NCBI RefSeq assembly: GCF_024519435.1 | Contig: NZ_JALJRZ010000006.1 | Coordinates: 186,001 to 250,000, forward strand | From: Terrabacter sp. Ter38 | GTDB taxonomy: Bacteria > Actinomycetota > Actinomycetes > Actinomycetales > Dermatophilaceae | Length of the DNA: 64,000 nt | Reading direction: 5' to 3' | Shown here: piece after piece, positions 51,436 through 59,700 of the stretch | Position numbering within the stretch: the stretch's first letter is position 1 | How the letters are laid out: each line of letters starts with the position of its first letter | Translations under genes and position numbers: made by a program | The notes under the pieces: model-generated | What the model saw: only the letters and a program-made list of their open reading frames with translations | The model's database searches: none | What the model was told of the DNA's origin: nothing

Positions 51436-53547
51436 GTGTCCGAGCGCGACGCGCCGCTCCCCCCTCGCCAGCCCTGGCTGCACGAGCTGTCCATCGTCGT
51501 CGACGGGAACGCGACGGTGCTCTCGGACCGCTCGGGTGACGTGCTCCCCGGCACGAGCCAGGGACTCTACGTCGACGACCGACGCATCCTCGGCACGCTG
51601 CGCCTCGAGGTCGCCGGCGAGACGCCCGCCTTCGTGGCCGAGCGCGCGTCGGGTGCCGCCGCCGACTACGCCGCCGCCGCGCGCGGGCTGGGCAACCTCG
51701 GACCCGACCCGACCGTGGAGGTGCTCCGGAGCAGGCGCCTGCTCGGTTCGGGCACCCGCACCCTCACCGAGCAGGTCGCCATCACCTCACGGGCCGCGCA
51801 GACGGTGCACGCTCCCGTGAGACTCGTCGTCGCCGGTGACGGTCTCGACATCGGGGCCGTGAAGTCCGGCCACCTCAAGGGTCCTGCCACCGCGGCCGCA
51901 ACGACGGCCGACGGTGTCGTCCTCACCGACGACTGGCACCGCACGACGGTCACGCTCGAGAAGCTCCCCCCGGGCGCCACGGTGGCCCTGCGGCCCGGCG
52001 ACGACGGGTGCGTCGCGCTCGAGACGACGCTCGTCGTCGAGCCCGGCCGGACCACCTCGCTCTGCCTGCGTGTCACCACCGAGCGGCTGCAGGCCTCCGC
52101 CTTCGACGCCGACCCAGGCGCCGACGCGCTGGCCTGGGACGACGTGCGCGTCACCGCCCAGGACCACCGCCTCGCACGTGCCGTCGAGCACGGACTGGAC
52201 GACCTGCGACATCTCGTCCTGCGCGACCCGCTGTCGCCCGAGCAGGTCTTCGCCGCAGCCGGAACCCCTTGGTACCTCACGCTCTTCGGCCGCGACTCCA
52301 TCTGGACGGCACGCATGCTGCTGCCCTTCGGCACCGACCTGGCCGAGGGCACGCTGCACGCTCTCGCCCGACGCCAGGGCCGGACGCACGACCCTGTCAC
52401 GGGCGAGGCGCCCGGGAAGATCCCGCACGAGCTGCGCCGCCACGTGCACCGCGACACGACAACGGGCATGACGCTGCCGCAGGTCTACTACGGCACCGTC
52501 GACGCGACCGCCCTCTGGGTCTGCCTTCTCGCCGAGGCGTGCGACTGGGGGCTGCCGCCCGAGCGCGCCCGCACCCTGCTGCCGGCCATGCGGGCAGCCG
52601 TCGCCTGGCTCACGGGCGACGGGCAGCCCGACGACGACGGCCTGCTCAAGTACCTCGACACGTCCGGCACCGGTCTCGCCAACCAGGGTTGGAAGGACTC
52701 GGGCGACTCGATCCGGTGGCGCGACGGCACGGTCGCCGACGCCCCGATCGCGCTCGTCGAGGCGCAGGCGTATGCCGTCGAGGCCCTCCGCGCCGCCGCG
52801 CGCCTCCACCGGGCGCTCGGTGACGACCACGCCGAGGCCGACGCCGCCGACGCCGCGGCGACCGCTCTCGAGGGGCGGATGCGCGACCGCTTCTGGGTCG
52901 ACACCGACGCGGGCCACCACCTCGCCATCGCCCTCGACGGCGCGGGCCGGGCGGTCGACGGGCTCGGCTCCAACATGGGCCACGTGCTCGGCACGGGGGC
53001 CCTGACCCCGGGTGAGGCCGCGGCCGTGGCAGCGACCGTCACGGGTGACGAGCTGCTCGACGACTTCGGCGTGCGCACCCTCGGCGCCGGCAACGGCGGC
53101 TTCAACCCCATCGGCTACCACACCGGCTCGATCTGGACCCACGACACCGCGATCGCGGCGATCGGCTTGTCCCGTGAGGGATTCGGCGCCGAGGCGAGCA
53201 CGGTCGCACGGACCCTGCTCGCGTCGGCCGAGGCCTTCTCCTACCGCTGGCCCGAGCTCTACTCCGGTCTCGCCCTCGCCGGTGCGCCGACGCCCTACCC
53301 GGCGTCGTGCCGGCCGCAGGCCTGGTCGGCGGCGTCCGCCGTCGCGCTGCTCACCGTGGCCCTCCGCCCCCGACCCGACGCGGCCACCCGCACGCTGCGC
53401 CTCTCTCCGGTGCGACCCGCCCCCTACGGTTCGCTGCGGGTCGAGGGACTGCGATTCTGCGGCGGTCGCGTCGACCTCGCCGTCTCGGCCGACGGTGCCG
53501 TCGAGGTGCTCAGCTCCCCCGACGACGTCACGGTCGTCACCGACTGA
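51436..53547 (+). CDS. Amylo-alpha-1,6-glucosidase / glycogen debranching family protein
   Basis: 703 aa from GTG at 51436, GGAAGG upstream. N-terminal GDE_N_bis-like domain (about 1-230): LSIVVDGNATVLSDRSGDVL, GLYVDDRRILG. C-terminal (alpha/alpha)6 barrel from about 270: GTPWYLTLFGRDSIWTARML, TGEAPGKIPHELR, GNGGFNPIGYHTGSIW and SYRWPELYSGLA. Known: hydrolyses alpha-1,6 branches or acts as an exo-glucosidase; cytoplasmic (no signal). Divergent from and probably co-regulated with the LacI/ABC operon, so it likely processes the imported oligosaccharide. Confidence 0.9.
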   Translation: MSERDAPLPPRQPWLHELSIVVDGNATVLSDRSGDVLPGTSQGLYVDDRRILGTLRLEVAGETPAFVAERASGAAADYAAAARGLGNLGPDPTVEVLRSRRLLGSGTRTLTEQVAITSRAAQTVHAPVRLVVAGDGLDIGAVKSGHLKGPATAAATTADGVVLTDDWHRTTVTLEKLPPGATVALRPGDDGCVALETTLVVEPGRTTSLCLRVTTERLQASAFDADPGADALAWDDVRVTAQDHRLARAVEHGLDDLRHLVLRDPLSPEQVFAAAGTPWYLTLFGRDSIWTARMLLPFGTDLAEGTLHALARRQGRTHDPVTGEAPGKIPHELRRHVHRDTTTGMTLPQVYYGTVDATALWVCLLAEACDWGLPPERARTLLPAMRAAVAWLTGDGQPDDDGLLKYLDTSGTGLANQGWKDSGDSIRWRDGTVADAPIALVEAQAYAVEALRAAARLHRALGDDHAEADAADAAATALEGRMRDRFWVDTDAGHHLAIALDGAGRAVDGLGSNMGHVLGTGALTPGEAAAVAATVTGDELLDDFGVRTLGAGNGGFNPIGYHTGSIWTHDTAIAAIGLSREGFGAEASTVARTLLASAEAFSYRWPELYSGLALAGAPTPYPASCRPQAWSAASAVALLTVALRPRPDAATRTLRLSPVRPAPYGSLRVEGLRFCGGRVDLAVSADGAVEVLSSPDDVTVVTD

Positions 53548-53593
53548 GGCGACGGCATACTCCAGGAGGGCGGGGGCTCCTAGGATCGGCAGG

Positions 53594-55279
53594 GTGAAGC
53601 CGGCGATCATCCTCGTGTCCGAGACCCGCTGCGACGAGCTGCTCGACGAGTTCGGGCGCTACGCCCGCGACTACGAGCTGCCCACCGCGACCTCCGCCCA
53701 CGAGGCGAAGCTGGCCGCGAAGCGCGTCGTCGCCGAGGGCGGCCAGGTGGCGATGTTCGTCACCGAGTCACGCCTCCCCGACGCCGAGGTGCTCGAGGCC
53801 TTCCACTGGTGGCGCTCGAGCGTGCCGACCGCGCGACGCGTCATCGCCGCCCACGTCTCGAGCTTCCGCGAGGACGCCGAGCGACTGCGCGGCGGCATGG
53901 CCAAGGGCAAGTACGACGCCTACCTCCTCGCGCCGCGGGGTGCCCGCGACGAGGAGTTCCACACCGCCATCTGCGAGCTGCTGTCCGACTGGGGCTCGAC
54001 GGTGGCCGAGCCCGAGGTCGTGGCGGTCGCCATCGTCTCGCCCGTCGAGGACGCCCTGACCCTGAGCATCCGCGACTACCTCGATCGGATGGGGCTGCCC
54101 AACCGCGTCTACGCCCCCGAGAGCGAGAAGGGCCGCCACGTCCTCTCGCTCGTCGCCGCTGAGGGCGGCGAGCCGGAGTTCCCGCTCTTCATGGACCTCA
54201 ACCAGCGGGTCGGCAGCGCCCGGAGCATCCGCGACGTGGCGTCCGCCATCTACGGGCGCCCCGCCGACGTCGACGTCGAGCGGGTCGTCGACGTCGCGAT
54301 CGTCGGCGCCGGACCGGCGGGCCTCGCCGCCGCCGTCTACGCGTCGTCCGAGGGGCTGACCACCGTCGTGCTCGAGGCGGAGGCCGTGGGCGGACAGGCC
54401 GGTACGTCGTCGATGATCCGCAACTACCTCGGTTTCCCGCGAGGCATCAGCGGGATGCGGCTGGCCCAGCGCGCGCGCAACCAGGCGATCCGCTTCGGCA
54501 CCCAGTTCTTCTCCGGCTGGCCGGTCACGTCGCTCGTGCCCGGCGAGGTGGACGCCGACGGCGTGCTGGCGCCGCACCGGCTCTGCACCGAGGGTGGCGA
54601 CCTGCTCGCCCGGGCCGTCGTCGTGTCGGCAGGCGTGAAGTACCGCCGGCTCGACGCGCCGGGCATCGAGCGACTCGTCGGCCTGGGCGTCCACTACGGC
54701 AGCGCCATGACCGCCGCCCGCGAGATGGAGGGCGCCGACGTCGTCGTCGTCGGTGGTGGCAACTCGGCGGGGCAGGCGGCGATCCACCTGGCCCGCTTCG
54801 CCCGATCGGTGACGATCCTCGTGCGGCGCGAGTCGCTCGCCGAGACGATGTCGGACTACCTCGTCGGCGAGATCGCCTACAACCCGCGGATCACTGTCCT
54901 CGCCTGCTCCGAGGTCGTCGCGGGCGGCCCCGGCGAGGACGGACGGCTCGGGTGGGTCACGGTGCGCAACACCGCCGACGGCACCGAGGAGCGACGTGAG
55001 TGCCGCGGCCTCTTTTTGCTCATCGGTGCGGCCCCGCACTGCGACTGGCTGCCCGACGCCGTGGTTCGGGACGCGCGCGGCTTCGTCCTGACCGGCCGCG
55101 ACGTGCCGCAGGACCGGTGGCGCGACGGCCTGCCGCCCGAGAGCCTCGAGACGACGGTGCCAGGCGTCTTCGCAGCGGGCGACATCCGGGCGGGCTCGAT
55201 GAAGCGCGTGGCGTCCGCGAGCGGCGAGGGCGCATCGGTCGTGCCGCTCGTGCACGCCTGGCTCGACCCGGCCCGCTGA
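53594..55279 (+). CDS. Receiver-like/thioredoxin-reductase-like FAD oxidoreductase
   Basis: 561 aa from GTG. Residues about 1-230 resemble a response-regulator receiver-like region (IILVSETRCDELLDEFGRYA), though typical phospho-acceptor motifs are not clear. From about 235 a TrxR-type flavoprotein starts: VDVAIVGAGPAGLAAAVYAS, GGQAGTSSMIRNYLGFPRGI shown in part, NADPH site VVVVGGGNSAGQAAIHLARF and the C-terminal FAD loop VFAAGDIRAGSMKRVASA. The redox CxxC normally found before the NADPH site is replaced by YGSAMTAAREME, so it cannot act as a disulfide reductase in the classical way. Confidence 0.85.
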   Translation: MKPAIILVSETRCDELLDEFGRYARDYELPTATSAHEAKLAAKRVVAEGGQVAMFVTESRLPDAEVLEAFHWWRSSVPTARRVIAAHVSSFREDAERLRGGMAKGKYDAYLLAPRGARDEEFHTAICELLSDWGSTVAEPEVVAVAIVSPVEDALTLSIRDYLDRMGLPNRVYAPESEKGRHVLSLVAAEGGEPEFPLFMDLNQRVGSARSIRDVASAIYGRPADVDVERVVDVAIVGAGPAGLAAAVYASSEGLTTVVLEAEAVGGQAGTSSMIRNYLGFPRGISGMRLAQRARNQAIRFGTQFFSGWPVTSLVPGEVDADGVLAPHRLCTEGGDLLARAVVVSAGVKYRRLDAPGIERLVGLGVHYGSAMTAAREMEGADVVVVGGGNSAGQAAIHLARFARSVTILVRRESLAETMSDYLVGEIAYNPRITVLACSEVVAGGPGEDGRLGWVTVRNTADGTEERRECRGLFLLIGAAPHCDWLPDAVVRDARGFVLTGRDVPQDRWRDGLPPESLETTVPGVFAAGDIRAGSMKRVASASGEGASVVPLVHAWLDPAR

Positions 55280-55301
55280 GGCGGCACGCCGGGATGGGGC
55301 C

Positions 55302-55595
55302 TCAGAGCCGGATGAGCTGCCCGTCGCGGAACGAGTAGCGGTAGGCCGTCGTCGTGGCCGCCGGCAGGTTGGCCGGGTGAGCCGCCTGGTTGCGGTGCGG
55401 GTGCGGCATCGGCGCGGACGCGGTGCCGACGGGAGTCAGACCCCCGGCGACGCCTGCGGCGTGCGCCTCCCCGGCGCCCAGGGCCGTGGTGCCGACGAAG
55501 GCGACGGCGACGGCAGCGCCGGCGGCGCCGAGGCCACGACGGAGCGTGGCACGGAAGGTCGAGGGAGCGGTTCCGGGGCGGGGTGTCGTGTCCAT
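55302..55595 (-). CDS. Small secreted protein, unknown
   Basis: 97 aa from ATG at 55595. A twin-basic N-terminus (TLRRGLGAAGAAVAVAFVGT) with a cleavage-like AHA after GAGEAHAAG, so exported. Mature part is about 50 residues, His/Pro-rich (APMPHPHRNQAAHPANLP) and ends YRYSFRDGQLIRL. No recognised family. Convergent with the TrxR-like gene; 89 bp from the PaiB-like gene end. Confidence 0.6.
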   Translation of the reverse strand: MDTTPRPGTAPSTFRATLRRGLGAAGAAVAVAFVGTTALGAGEAHAAGVAGGLTPVGTASAPMPHPHRNQAAHPANLPAATTTAYRYSFRDGQLIRL

Positions 55596-55684
55596 GTCCC
55601 CACGTTCGCGCCGGCACCTGTGGCGCGTCTGTGCCCGCATGATGCGTTCGGCATGGGCTGGGCAGCCTTGTGTCGCAGAGACGT

Positions 55685-56308
55685 TCACTCCCGGAGGACG
55701 CGCTCCATCTCGTCGGCAACCACGAGAGAGGCACCCGCGCCTTCGGCACGCATCCCCGCGATCGCTCCCTCGCGGTCGGCATCCGACCGGTTCTGGCTCA
55801 GCTTGGCCTTGCCCTCGACCGACTCGACGACGACCTCGATGCCGACGATGGCCCGCAATCGGCCGCGGACGTACTTCGGCGGGGCGTCGTCGACGGACCA
55901 CGGCAGCTCGCGCCCGGACTCGTGGCGCTCGGTGAGCCTGGTGACGACGTCGAGCACCCAGTCGGGGTCGTCGTGGACGGTGACGGCACCACGTAGCTGG
56001 ACCTCGGTGTAGTTCCACGTCGGCACCACGCGTCCGTGCTCGGCCTTGGTGGCATACCACCCCGGGGAGACGTACGCGTCGACACCGCCCACGACGACGA
56101 GCCCCGGCGACCCCGGCGCGATGCGCGCCCAGTGGTCGTTGGCTCTGGCGAGATGGCCGACGACGCGGTCGCCGTCGACGATGACGGGCAGCAGGGTGGA
56201 GTCCGGACGACCGTCGGGCCCGACGGTCACGAGGCGTGCGGCCGGATGGGTCGCGAGGAAGGCCGTGACGTCGGGGTCGGCCATGGCGTTCGCCCTTGGC
56301 AGGTACAT
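55685..56308 (-). CDS. FMN-binding negative transcriptional regulator (PaiB-like)
   Basis: 207 aa from ATG at 56308. PaiB features: MYLPRANAMADPDVTAFLAT with ARLVTVGPDGRPDSTLLPVI, HLARANDHWARIAP, SPGWYATKAEHGRVVPTWNY and a C-terminal IVGIEVVVESVEGKAKLSQN. Flavin-binding split-barrel fold. Known: PaiB-type proteins are linked to polyamine and protease regulation in Bacillus; here the role is unknown. Extension to 56437 is rejected because it enters the terminator hairpin region. Confidence 0.9.
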   Translation of the reverse strand: MYLPRANAMADPDVTAFLATHPAARLVTVGPDGRPDSTLLPVIVDGDRVVGHLARANDHWARIAPGSPGLVVVGGVDAYVSPGWYATKAEHGRVVPTWNYTEVQLRGAVTVHDDPDWVLDVVTRLTERHESGRELPWSVDDAPPKYVRGRLRAIVGIEVVVESVEGKAKLSQNRSDADREGAIAGMRAEGAGASLVVADEMERVLRE

Positions 56309-56344
56309 CGTCCGATGGTGCCACGGACCCGCTGGGCGTGGATG

Positions 56345-56380
56345 CACGGAGCCCGCCGACCGGTGTCGACGGGCTCCGTG
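56345..56380 (-). terminator. Hairpin terminator after DUF4097 operon
   Basis: CACGGAGCCCG (56345-56355) and CGGGCTCCGTG (56370-56380) form an 11-bp perfect stem with a 14-nt loop, 15 bp downstream of the last gene of the leftward operon and 37 bp before the PaiB-like start. No T-run. Could act in either direction. Confidence 0.75.
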
Positions 56381-56394
56381 GTGAGGGGAGGGGT

Positions 56395-56667
56395 TCAGCT
56401 GTGCCGGTGCGGGGCCCGGCGAGGTGCAGCGCTCCACGGACGCGGGCTGCCGGCGTGCGGCGCGGGCACGACGTGCAGGTCCGCACGCCCGCGACGCTCG
56501 GCGGTCGGGTCGAGCCGCTCGGCGAGGCCGCGCAGCAGGAGCGCGGCCCGGACGTGCCGGCGGGTGCGACCCACCTTGGGGGCGTGGTGGCGGGCGGCGA
56601 CGCGCTCGACGATGCGGTCGCGGGCGATCGCCTCCTGCGGCGACAGGCTCAGGGTCCCGGTGCTCAT
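56395..56667 (-). CDS. Small basic protein, unknown
   Basis: 90 aa from ATG; start overlaps the DUF4097 stop by 4 bp. Arg/His/Pro-rich with RDRIVERVAARHHAP and a repeated RR pattern; no membrane segment or known domain. Its only support is tight coupling in the RHH-DUF4097 operon and normal GC. No function proposed. Confidence 0.55.
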   Translation of the reverse strand: MSTGTLSLSPQEAIARDRIVERVAARHHAPKVGRTRRHVRAALLLRGLAERLDPTAERRGRADLHVVPAPHAGSPRPWSAAPRRAPHRHS

Positions 56668-57533
56668 GCGAGGCTCACCTGCGCCCGCTTGACCCGGATG
56701 TCGCCGCTGCCCGAGTGGACGACGAGGCGCGCCTGGGCCTCGGAGTCCCCGGGTCCCGACGTCTCCTCGAGGTCGATGTCGACGTCGCCGGTGACGGTGT
56801 TGAGGTCGAGGTAGGCCGCGACGCCGTGGGCGACGGCGATGGTGACGTCGCCCGTGCCGGTCCTGGCCCTCACCTCACCGCCGTGCACACCGTCGAGGCT
56901 GACGTCACCCGTGCCCGTCGTCAGCTCGAGGTCGCCGGTGGAGGCGCCGATGTGGAGGTCGCCGGAACCCGTCTTGGCCTTGACCGTGGCGTCCGACCGG
57001 CGGAGGGAGATGTCGCCGCTGCCCGACGTGAGGTCGAGGCGCCCGCCACCCGTGCCGACGGTGATGTCGCCCGAGCCGGTCTTGGCGTCGAGGTCGCCGC
57101 TCGCCGACTGGAGCGTGATGTCGCCGGAGCCGGACTTGAGCCGGGCCGCGCCGACCTCGTGGAAGGTGAGGTCGCCGGCGCCGGTGGCCGCGCGGACCTC
57201 CCCGAGCAGCCCGGCCGCCGTGATGTCGCCGGCGCCGGTCTTGGCATCGACCGTGCTCGACGCGGGCAGCTCGACCTCGACGTCGACCGAGCCCTTGGTA
57301 CCGAGGGAGAAGAAGCTGTCGCGCAGCTTCGGTGCGAGGACGGACACGTCGTTGCCGTGGGCCTCGACCGTGAACTTCTCGGCGATCTCGGCGCCGTGCT
57401 TGCCGTGCGGGTGAAGGCGGACGGTCGTCGTCGGACCGGTGCCGACGGTCAGCGTCAGGTCGCCGACGAGGAGCTCGGCCTTGAGGGTGATGGGACCCGT
57501 CGTGTCGAAGCGGGTCTCGAGGGTGCTGCCCAT
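56664..57533 (-). CDS. DUF4097 repeat protein (beta-helix-like)
   Basis: 289 aa from ATG at 57533, AAAGGGGA upstream; an ATG at 57617 overlapping the RHH stop is an alternative start adding 28 residues. Residues about 90-260 have a repeated unit of about 16-20 residues with the pattern [SG]GDI/L-[TS]: TGAGDITAAG, SGSGDITLQS, TGSGDITVGT, SGSGDISLRR, TGTGDVSLDG. This makes a right-handed beta-helix-like stack. No signal peptide, so cytoplasmic or membrane-associated. Function unknown; genetic linkage with an RHH regulator recurs in actinobacteria. Confidence 0.9.
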   Translation of the reverse strand: MGSTLETRFDTTGPITLKAELLVGDLTLTVGTGPTTTVRLHPHGKHGAEIAEKFTVEAHGNDVSVLAPKLRDSFFSLGTKGSVDVEVELPASSTVDAKTGAGDITAAGLLGEVRAATGAGDLTFHEVGAARLKSGSGDITLQSASGDLDAKTGSGDITVGTGGGRLDLTSGSGDISLRRSDATVKAKTGSGDLHIGASTGDLELTTGTGDVSLDGVHGGEVRARTGTGDVTIAVAHGVAAYLDLNTVTGDVDIDLEETSGPGDSEAQARLVVHSGSGDIRVKRAQVSLA

Positions 57534-57613
57534 GGGAAATCCCCTTTGCTCTGTGGTCGTGAGGGTGGCGGACGTGCGGTCGGCGCGCTGGCTGTGGAGC
57601 GGGTCGGTGCCGG

Positions 57614-58174
57614 TCATCGGACCCACCCCTGCACGCGCTTGTTGGAGGAGCGGTTGCGGCCGGGGGCGCCGGGCCCGAACTGCGGGCCGGGCGGCATCGG
57701 CGGGAAGCCGGGCATCGGCGGCACGCCGCTCCCGGTGGCGGCGCGGACCGCGTTGACGATCCACGTGTTGAGCGACTGGCCGCGGCTCGTGGCGAGCTCC
57801 TCGGCCCGGACCTTGAGGGCCTCGGGCAGCCGGAGCGTGATCCGCGACGTCTCGACGCCCTCGTCCTCGGTTGACACCACCGTGGTGTCAGCGGTGTCGA
57901 TGGCCTGGGTGTCGTCGGCGAGGGCCGACGGGCCGGCCCCGACGACGACGAAGACGGGCTCACGGCCCTGGAGGCGGACCTCGACGGACGTGCCGTCGAG
58001 CTCGTTGGTGATCTCGGCTGCAGCGTGCGAGAGGGCGTCCATGAGAGCCAGGCGTGCTGACGAGTCGAGCGCGAAACCGATCCGCTCGGCGGCCTGCTCG
58101 GTCTCCGGACCCATCGCCCTGGCCGCCTGGGCGAGATCCCGACGCAGTGCGTCGACGTACTCGGTGATGTCCAT
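57614..58174 (-). CDS. Ribbon-helix-helix transcriptional regulator (HicB-like)
   Basis: 186 aa if read from ATG at 58174; GTG 58183 and ATG 58180 are possible. N-terminal region: MDITEYVDALRRDLAQAARA and FALDSSARLALMDALSHAAA, similar to HicB-like partners; C-terminal RHH motif SRITLRLPEALKVRAEELAT then SLNTWIVNAVRAATG, with a Pro/Gly-rich tail (MPGFPPMPPGPQ). No toxin gene is adjacent; the next gene is DUF4097. A perfect dyad operator fills its promoter and recurs inside the gene at 57872-57890. Promoter spacing suggests a leaderless mRNA from 58174. Confidence 0.85.
   Translation of the reverse strand: MDITEYVDALRRDLAQAARAMGPETEQAAERIGFALDSSARLALMDALSHAAAEITNELDGTSVEVRLQGREPVFVVVGAGPSALADDTQAIDTADTTVVSTEDEGVETSRITLRLPEALKVRAEELATSRGQSLNTWIVNAVRAATGSGVPPMPGFPPMPPGPQFGPGAPGRNRSSNKRVQGWVR
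57872..57890. promoter_or_regulatory. Second copy of RHH operator inside the gene
   Basis: TGACACCAC-C-GTGGTGTCA, same 9-bp arms as the promoter copy and only the central base differs. It is coding here (Asp-Thr-Thr-Val-Val-Ser, using the uncommon Ser codon TCA). Centres of the two copies are 314 bp apart, close to 30 helical turns. Confidence 0.75.
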
Positions 58175-58181
58175 GTGCATC

Positions 58182-58210
58182 ACTATGACACCACTGTGGT
58201 GTCACGTCAA
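58182..58210 (-). promoter_or_regulatory. Promoter with palindromic operator for RHH regulator
   Basis: On the minus strand, -35 TTGACG (58210-58205), 17-bp spacer, -10 CATAGT (58187-58182). The 19-bp palindrome TGACACCAC-T-GTGGTGTCA (58186-58204) fills the spacer exactly. The predicted start of transcription is at or next to the ATG at 58174, so the mRNA is probably leaderless. Confidence 0.75.
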
Positions 58211-58280
58211 CACCATGATGACGCCGACTTGTGGCGGGGTACGTTCACCCCACTCCTCCACCCTCGCTGAAAGGTGCCCG

Positions 58281-59597
58281 ATGCGCAGCCTCGGAACCTC
58301 CGACCGTCCGTCCGTCCGCGCGGTCTCGTCTGCCATCGAGAAGGTCTCCTCGCGCACCCGGGCACGCCAGTTCGTGCGGGTCATGAACCGGATGGGCGCC
58401 TCGCCCGCGGCGATCCTGCCGTTCGTCCAGGACTCGCCGAACTTCACGAACCGCCGCTTCGAGGGCGAGGAGCCGTCCCTGCGTCCGCGGGTCAAGGCCC
58501 AGACGAGCGCCCTGCTCGCGGCGATCCGGGTCAGCGGCCGTGGCCGGCCGGCGGGCACCGTGCCGGTCGTCAGCGCGAAGCCGCCCCGGCAGCCGGGCGA
58601 TCTCGCCGTCACGTGGTACGGCCACGCCACGAGCGTCCTCGAGATCGACGGCGCCCGCTTCCTCATCGACCCCGTCTTCAGCGAGCGTGTCTCGCCGATC
58701 CGGCACTCCGGACCCAAACGGATGCACCCGGTCCCCGGGTCGATCGCCGACCTGCCGAGCATCGATGCCGTCCTGATCAGCCACGACCACTACGACCACC
58801 TCGACCAGCCGTCGATCGTCCGCCTCGAGGAGACCCACCGCCCCCACTACGTCGTGCCCCTCGGCGTCAACGCGCACCTGCTCGCCTGGGGCGTGCCCGA
58901 GTCGCGCATCACCGCTCTCGACTGGCGCGGCGAGACCGAGGTCGCCGGCATCCGGCTCACGTGCACCGAGGCGCGGCACAACTCCGGGCGTGGGCTCGTC
59001 GACAGCCAGACGCTGTGGGCGGGCTGGGCCCTGCGCGGCCCACGGCACACGGCTTACTTCGCCGGGGACTCGGGCACGTCCAAGCGCTTCGCGGCCATCG
59101 GCGCGGACCTCGGCCCGTTCGACGTGACCCTCATGCCGGTGGGGGCCTACGACTCGTTCTGGCCCGACATCCACATGGACCCGGAGCAGGCCCTCGCCGC
59201 CCACCGCGACGTCAACCGCATCGGCGACGAGGCGCACGCCCTCACCGAGGACGCGGCAGGCGTGGCCGACGACTTCATCGAGGGCGACCAGCGCATCGAC
59301 ACACCGGGCGGGACGCACGAGGAGGGCGATCCCACCGAGACGACCCGCACGGTGCAGACAGCCGCGCGCGCGTCGCTCCTCATCCCGATCCACTGGGCCA
59401 CCTTCAACCTCTCGATGCACTGGTGGGCCGAGCCCGTACGCCGCACCCGCAGGGCCGCGGTCGAGGCGAAGGTCCCCGTCGCCTTCCCCCGCGTCGGCGA
59501 GCGCGTCGACCTCACGACCGGTGACGCCGTCAGTGTCGCCGCCGCCCACGCAGAGCCGTGGTGGGAGGAGTGCGCCGCCCCCGAGGACCGCGACTGA
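58281..59597 (+). CDS. MBL-fold metallohydrolase (first paralog, long form)
   Basis: 438 aa from ATG (AAAGG upstream). Metallo-beta-lactamase motifs: VTWYGHATSVLEIDGARFLI shown in part, metal ligands ISHDHYDHLDQPS, HYVVPLGVNAHLLAWGVPES shown in part, TEARHNSGRG, FAGDSGTSKRF and IPIHWATFNLSMHWW. Similar to UlaG/NAPE-PLD-like hydrolases. Compared with the downstream paralog it has an N-terminal extension of about 75 residues and an insertion of about 50 residues near 320-370 (GDEAHALTEDAAGVADDF, GGTHEEGDPTETTRTV). All metal ligands are present. Substrate unknown. Confidence 0.88.
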   Translation: MRSLGTSDRPSVRAVSSAIEKVSSRTRARQFVRVMNRMGASPAAILPFVQDSPNFTNRRFEGEEPSLRPRVKAQTSALLAAIRVSGRGRPAGTVPVVSAKPPRQPGDLAVTWYGHATSVLEIDGARFLIDPVFSERVSPIRHSGPKRMHPVPGSIADLPSIDAVLISHDHYDHLDQPSIVRLEETHRPHYVVPLGVNAHLLAWGVPESRITALDWRGETEVAGIRLTCTEARHNSGRGLVDSQTLWAGWALRGPRHTAYFAGDSGTSKRFAAIGADLGPFDVTLMPVGAYDSFWPDIHMDPEQALAAHRDVNRIGDEAHALTEDAAGVADDFIEGDQRIDTPGGTHEEGDPTETTRTVQTAARASLLIPIHWATFNLSMHWWAEPVRRTRRAAVEAKVPVAFPRVGERVDLTTGDAVSVAAAHAEPWWEECAAPEDRD

Positions 59598-59700
59598 CGG
59601 TCGGGAACTCGGGCGGCCCGCCCGACGCTGGACGAGAATGACGGCAGCCCGCACCCGCGTGGCCGCCCGAGCCGTGAGGCACGACAGGCAGGAGAAGCCC

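Noticed and set aside
57614-58174. Classical HicAB toxin-antitoxin pair
   Set aside because: The regulator is HicB-like but no small HicA-type gene exists beside it; the neighbour is a DUF4097 protein.
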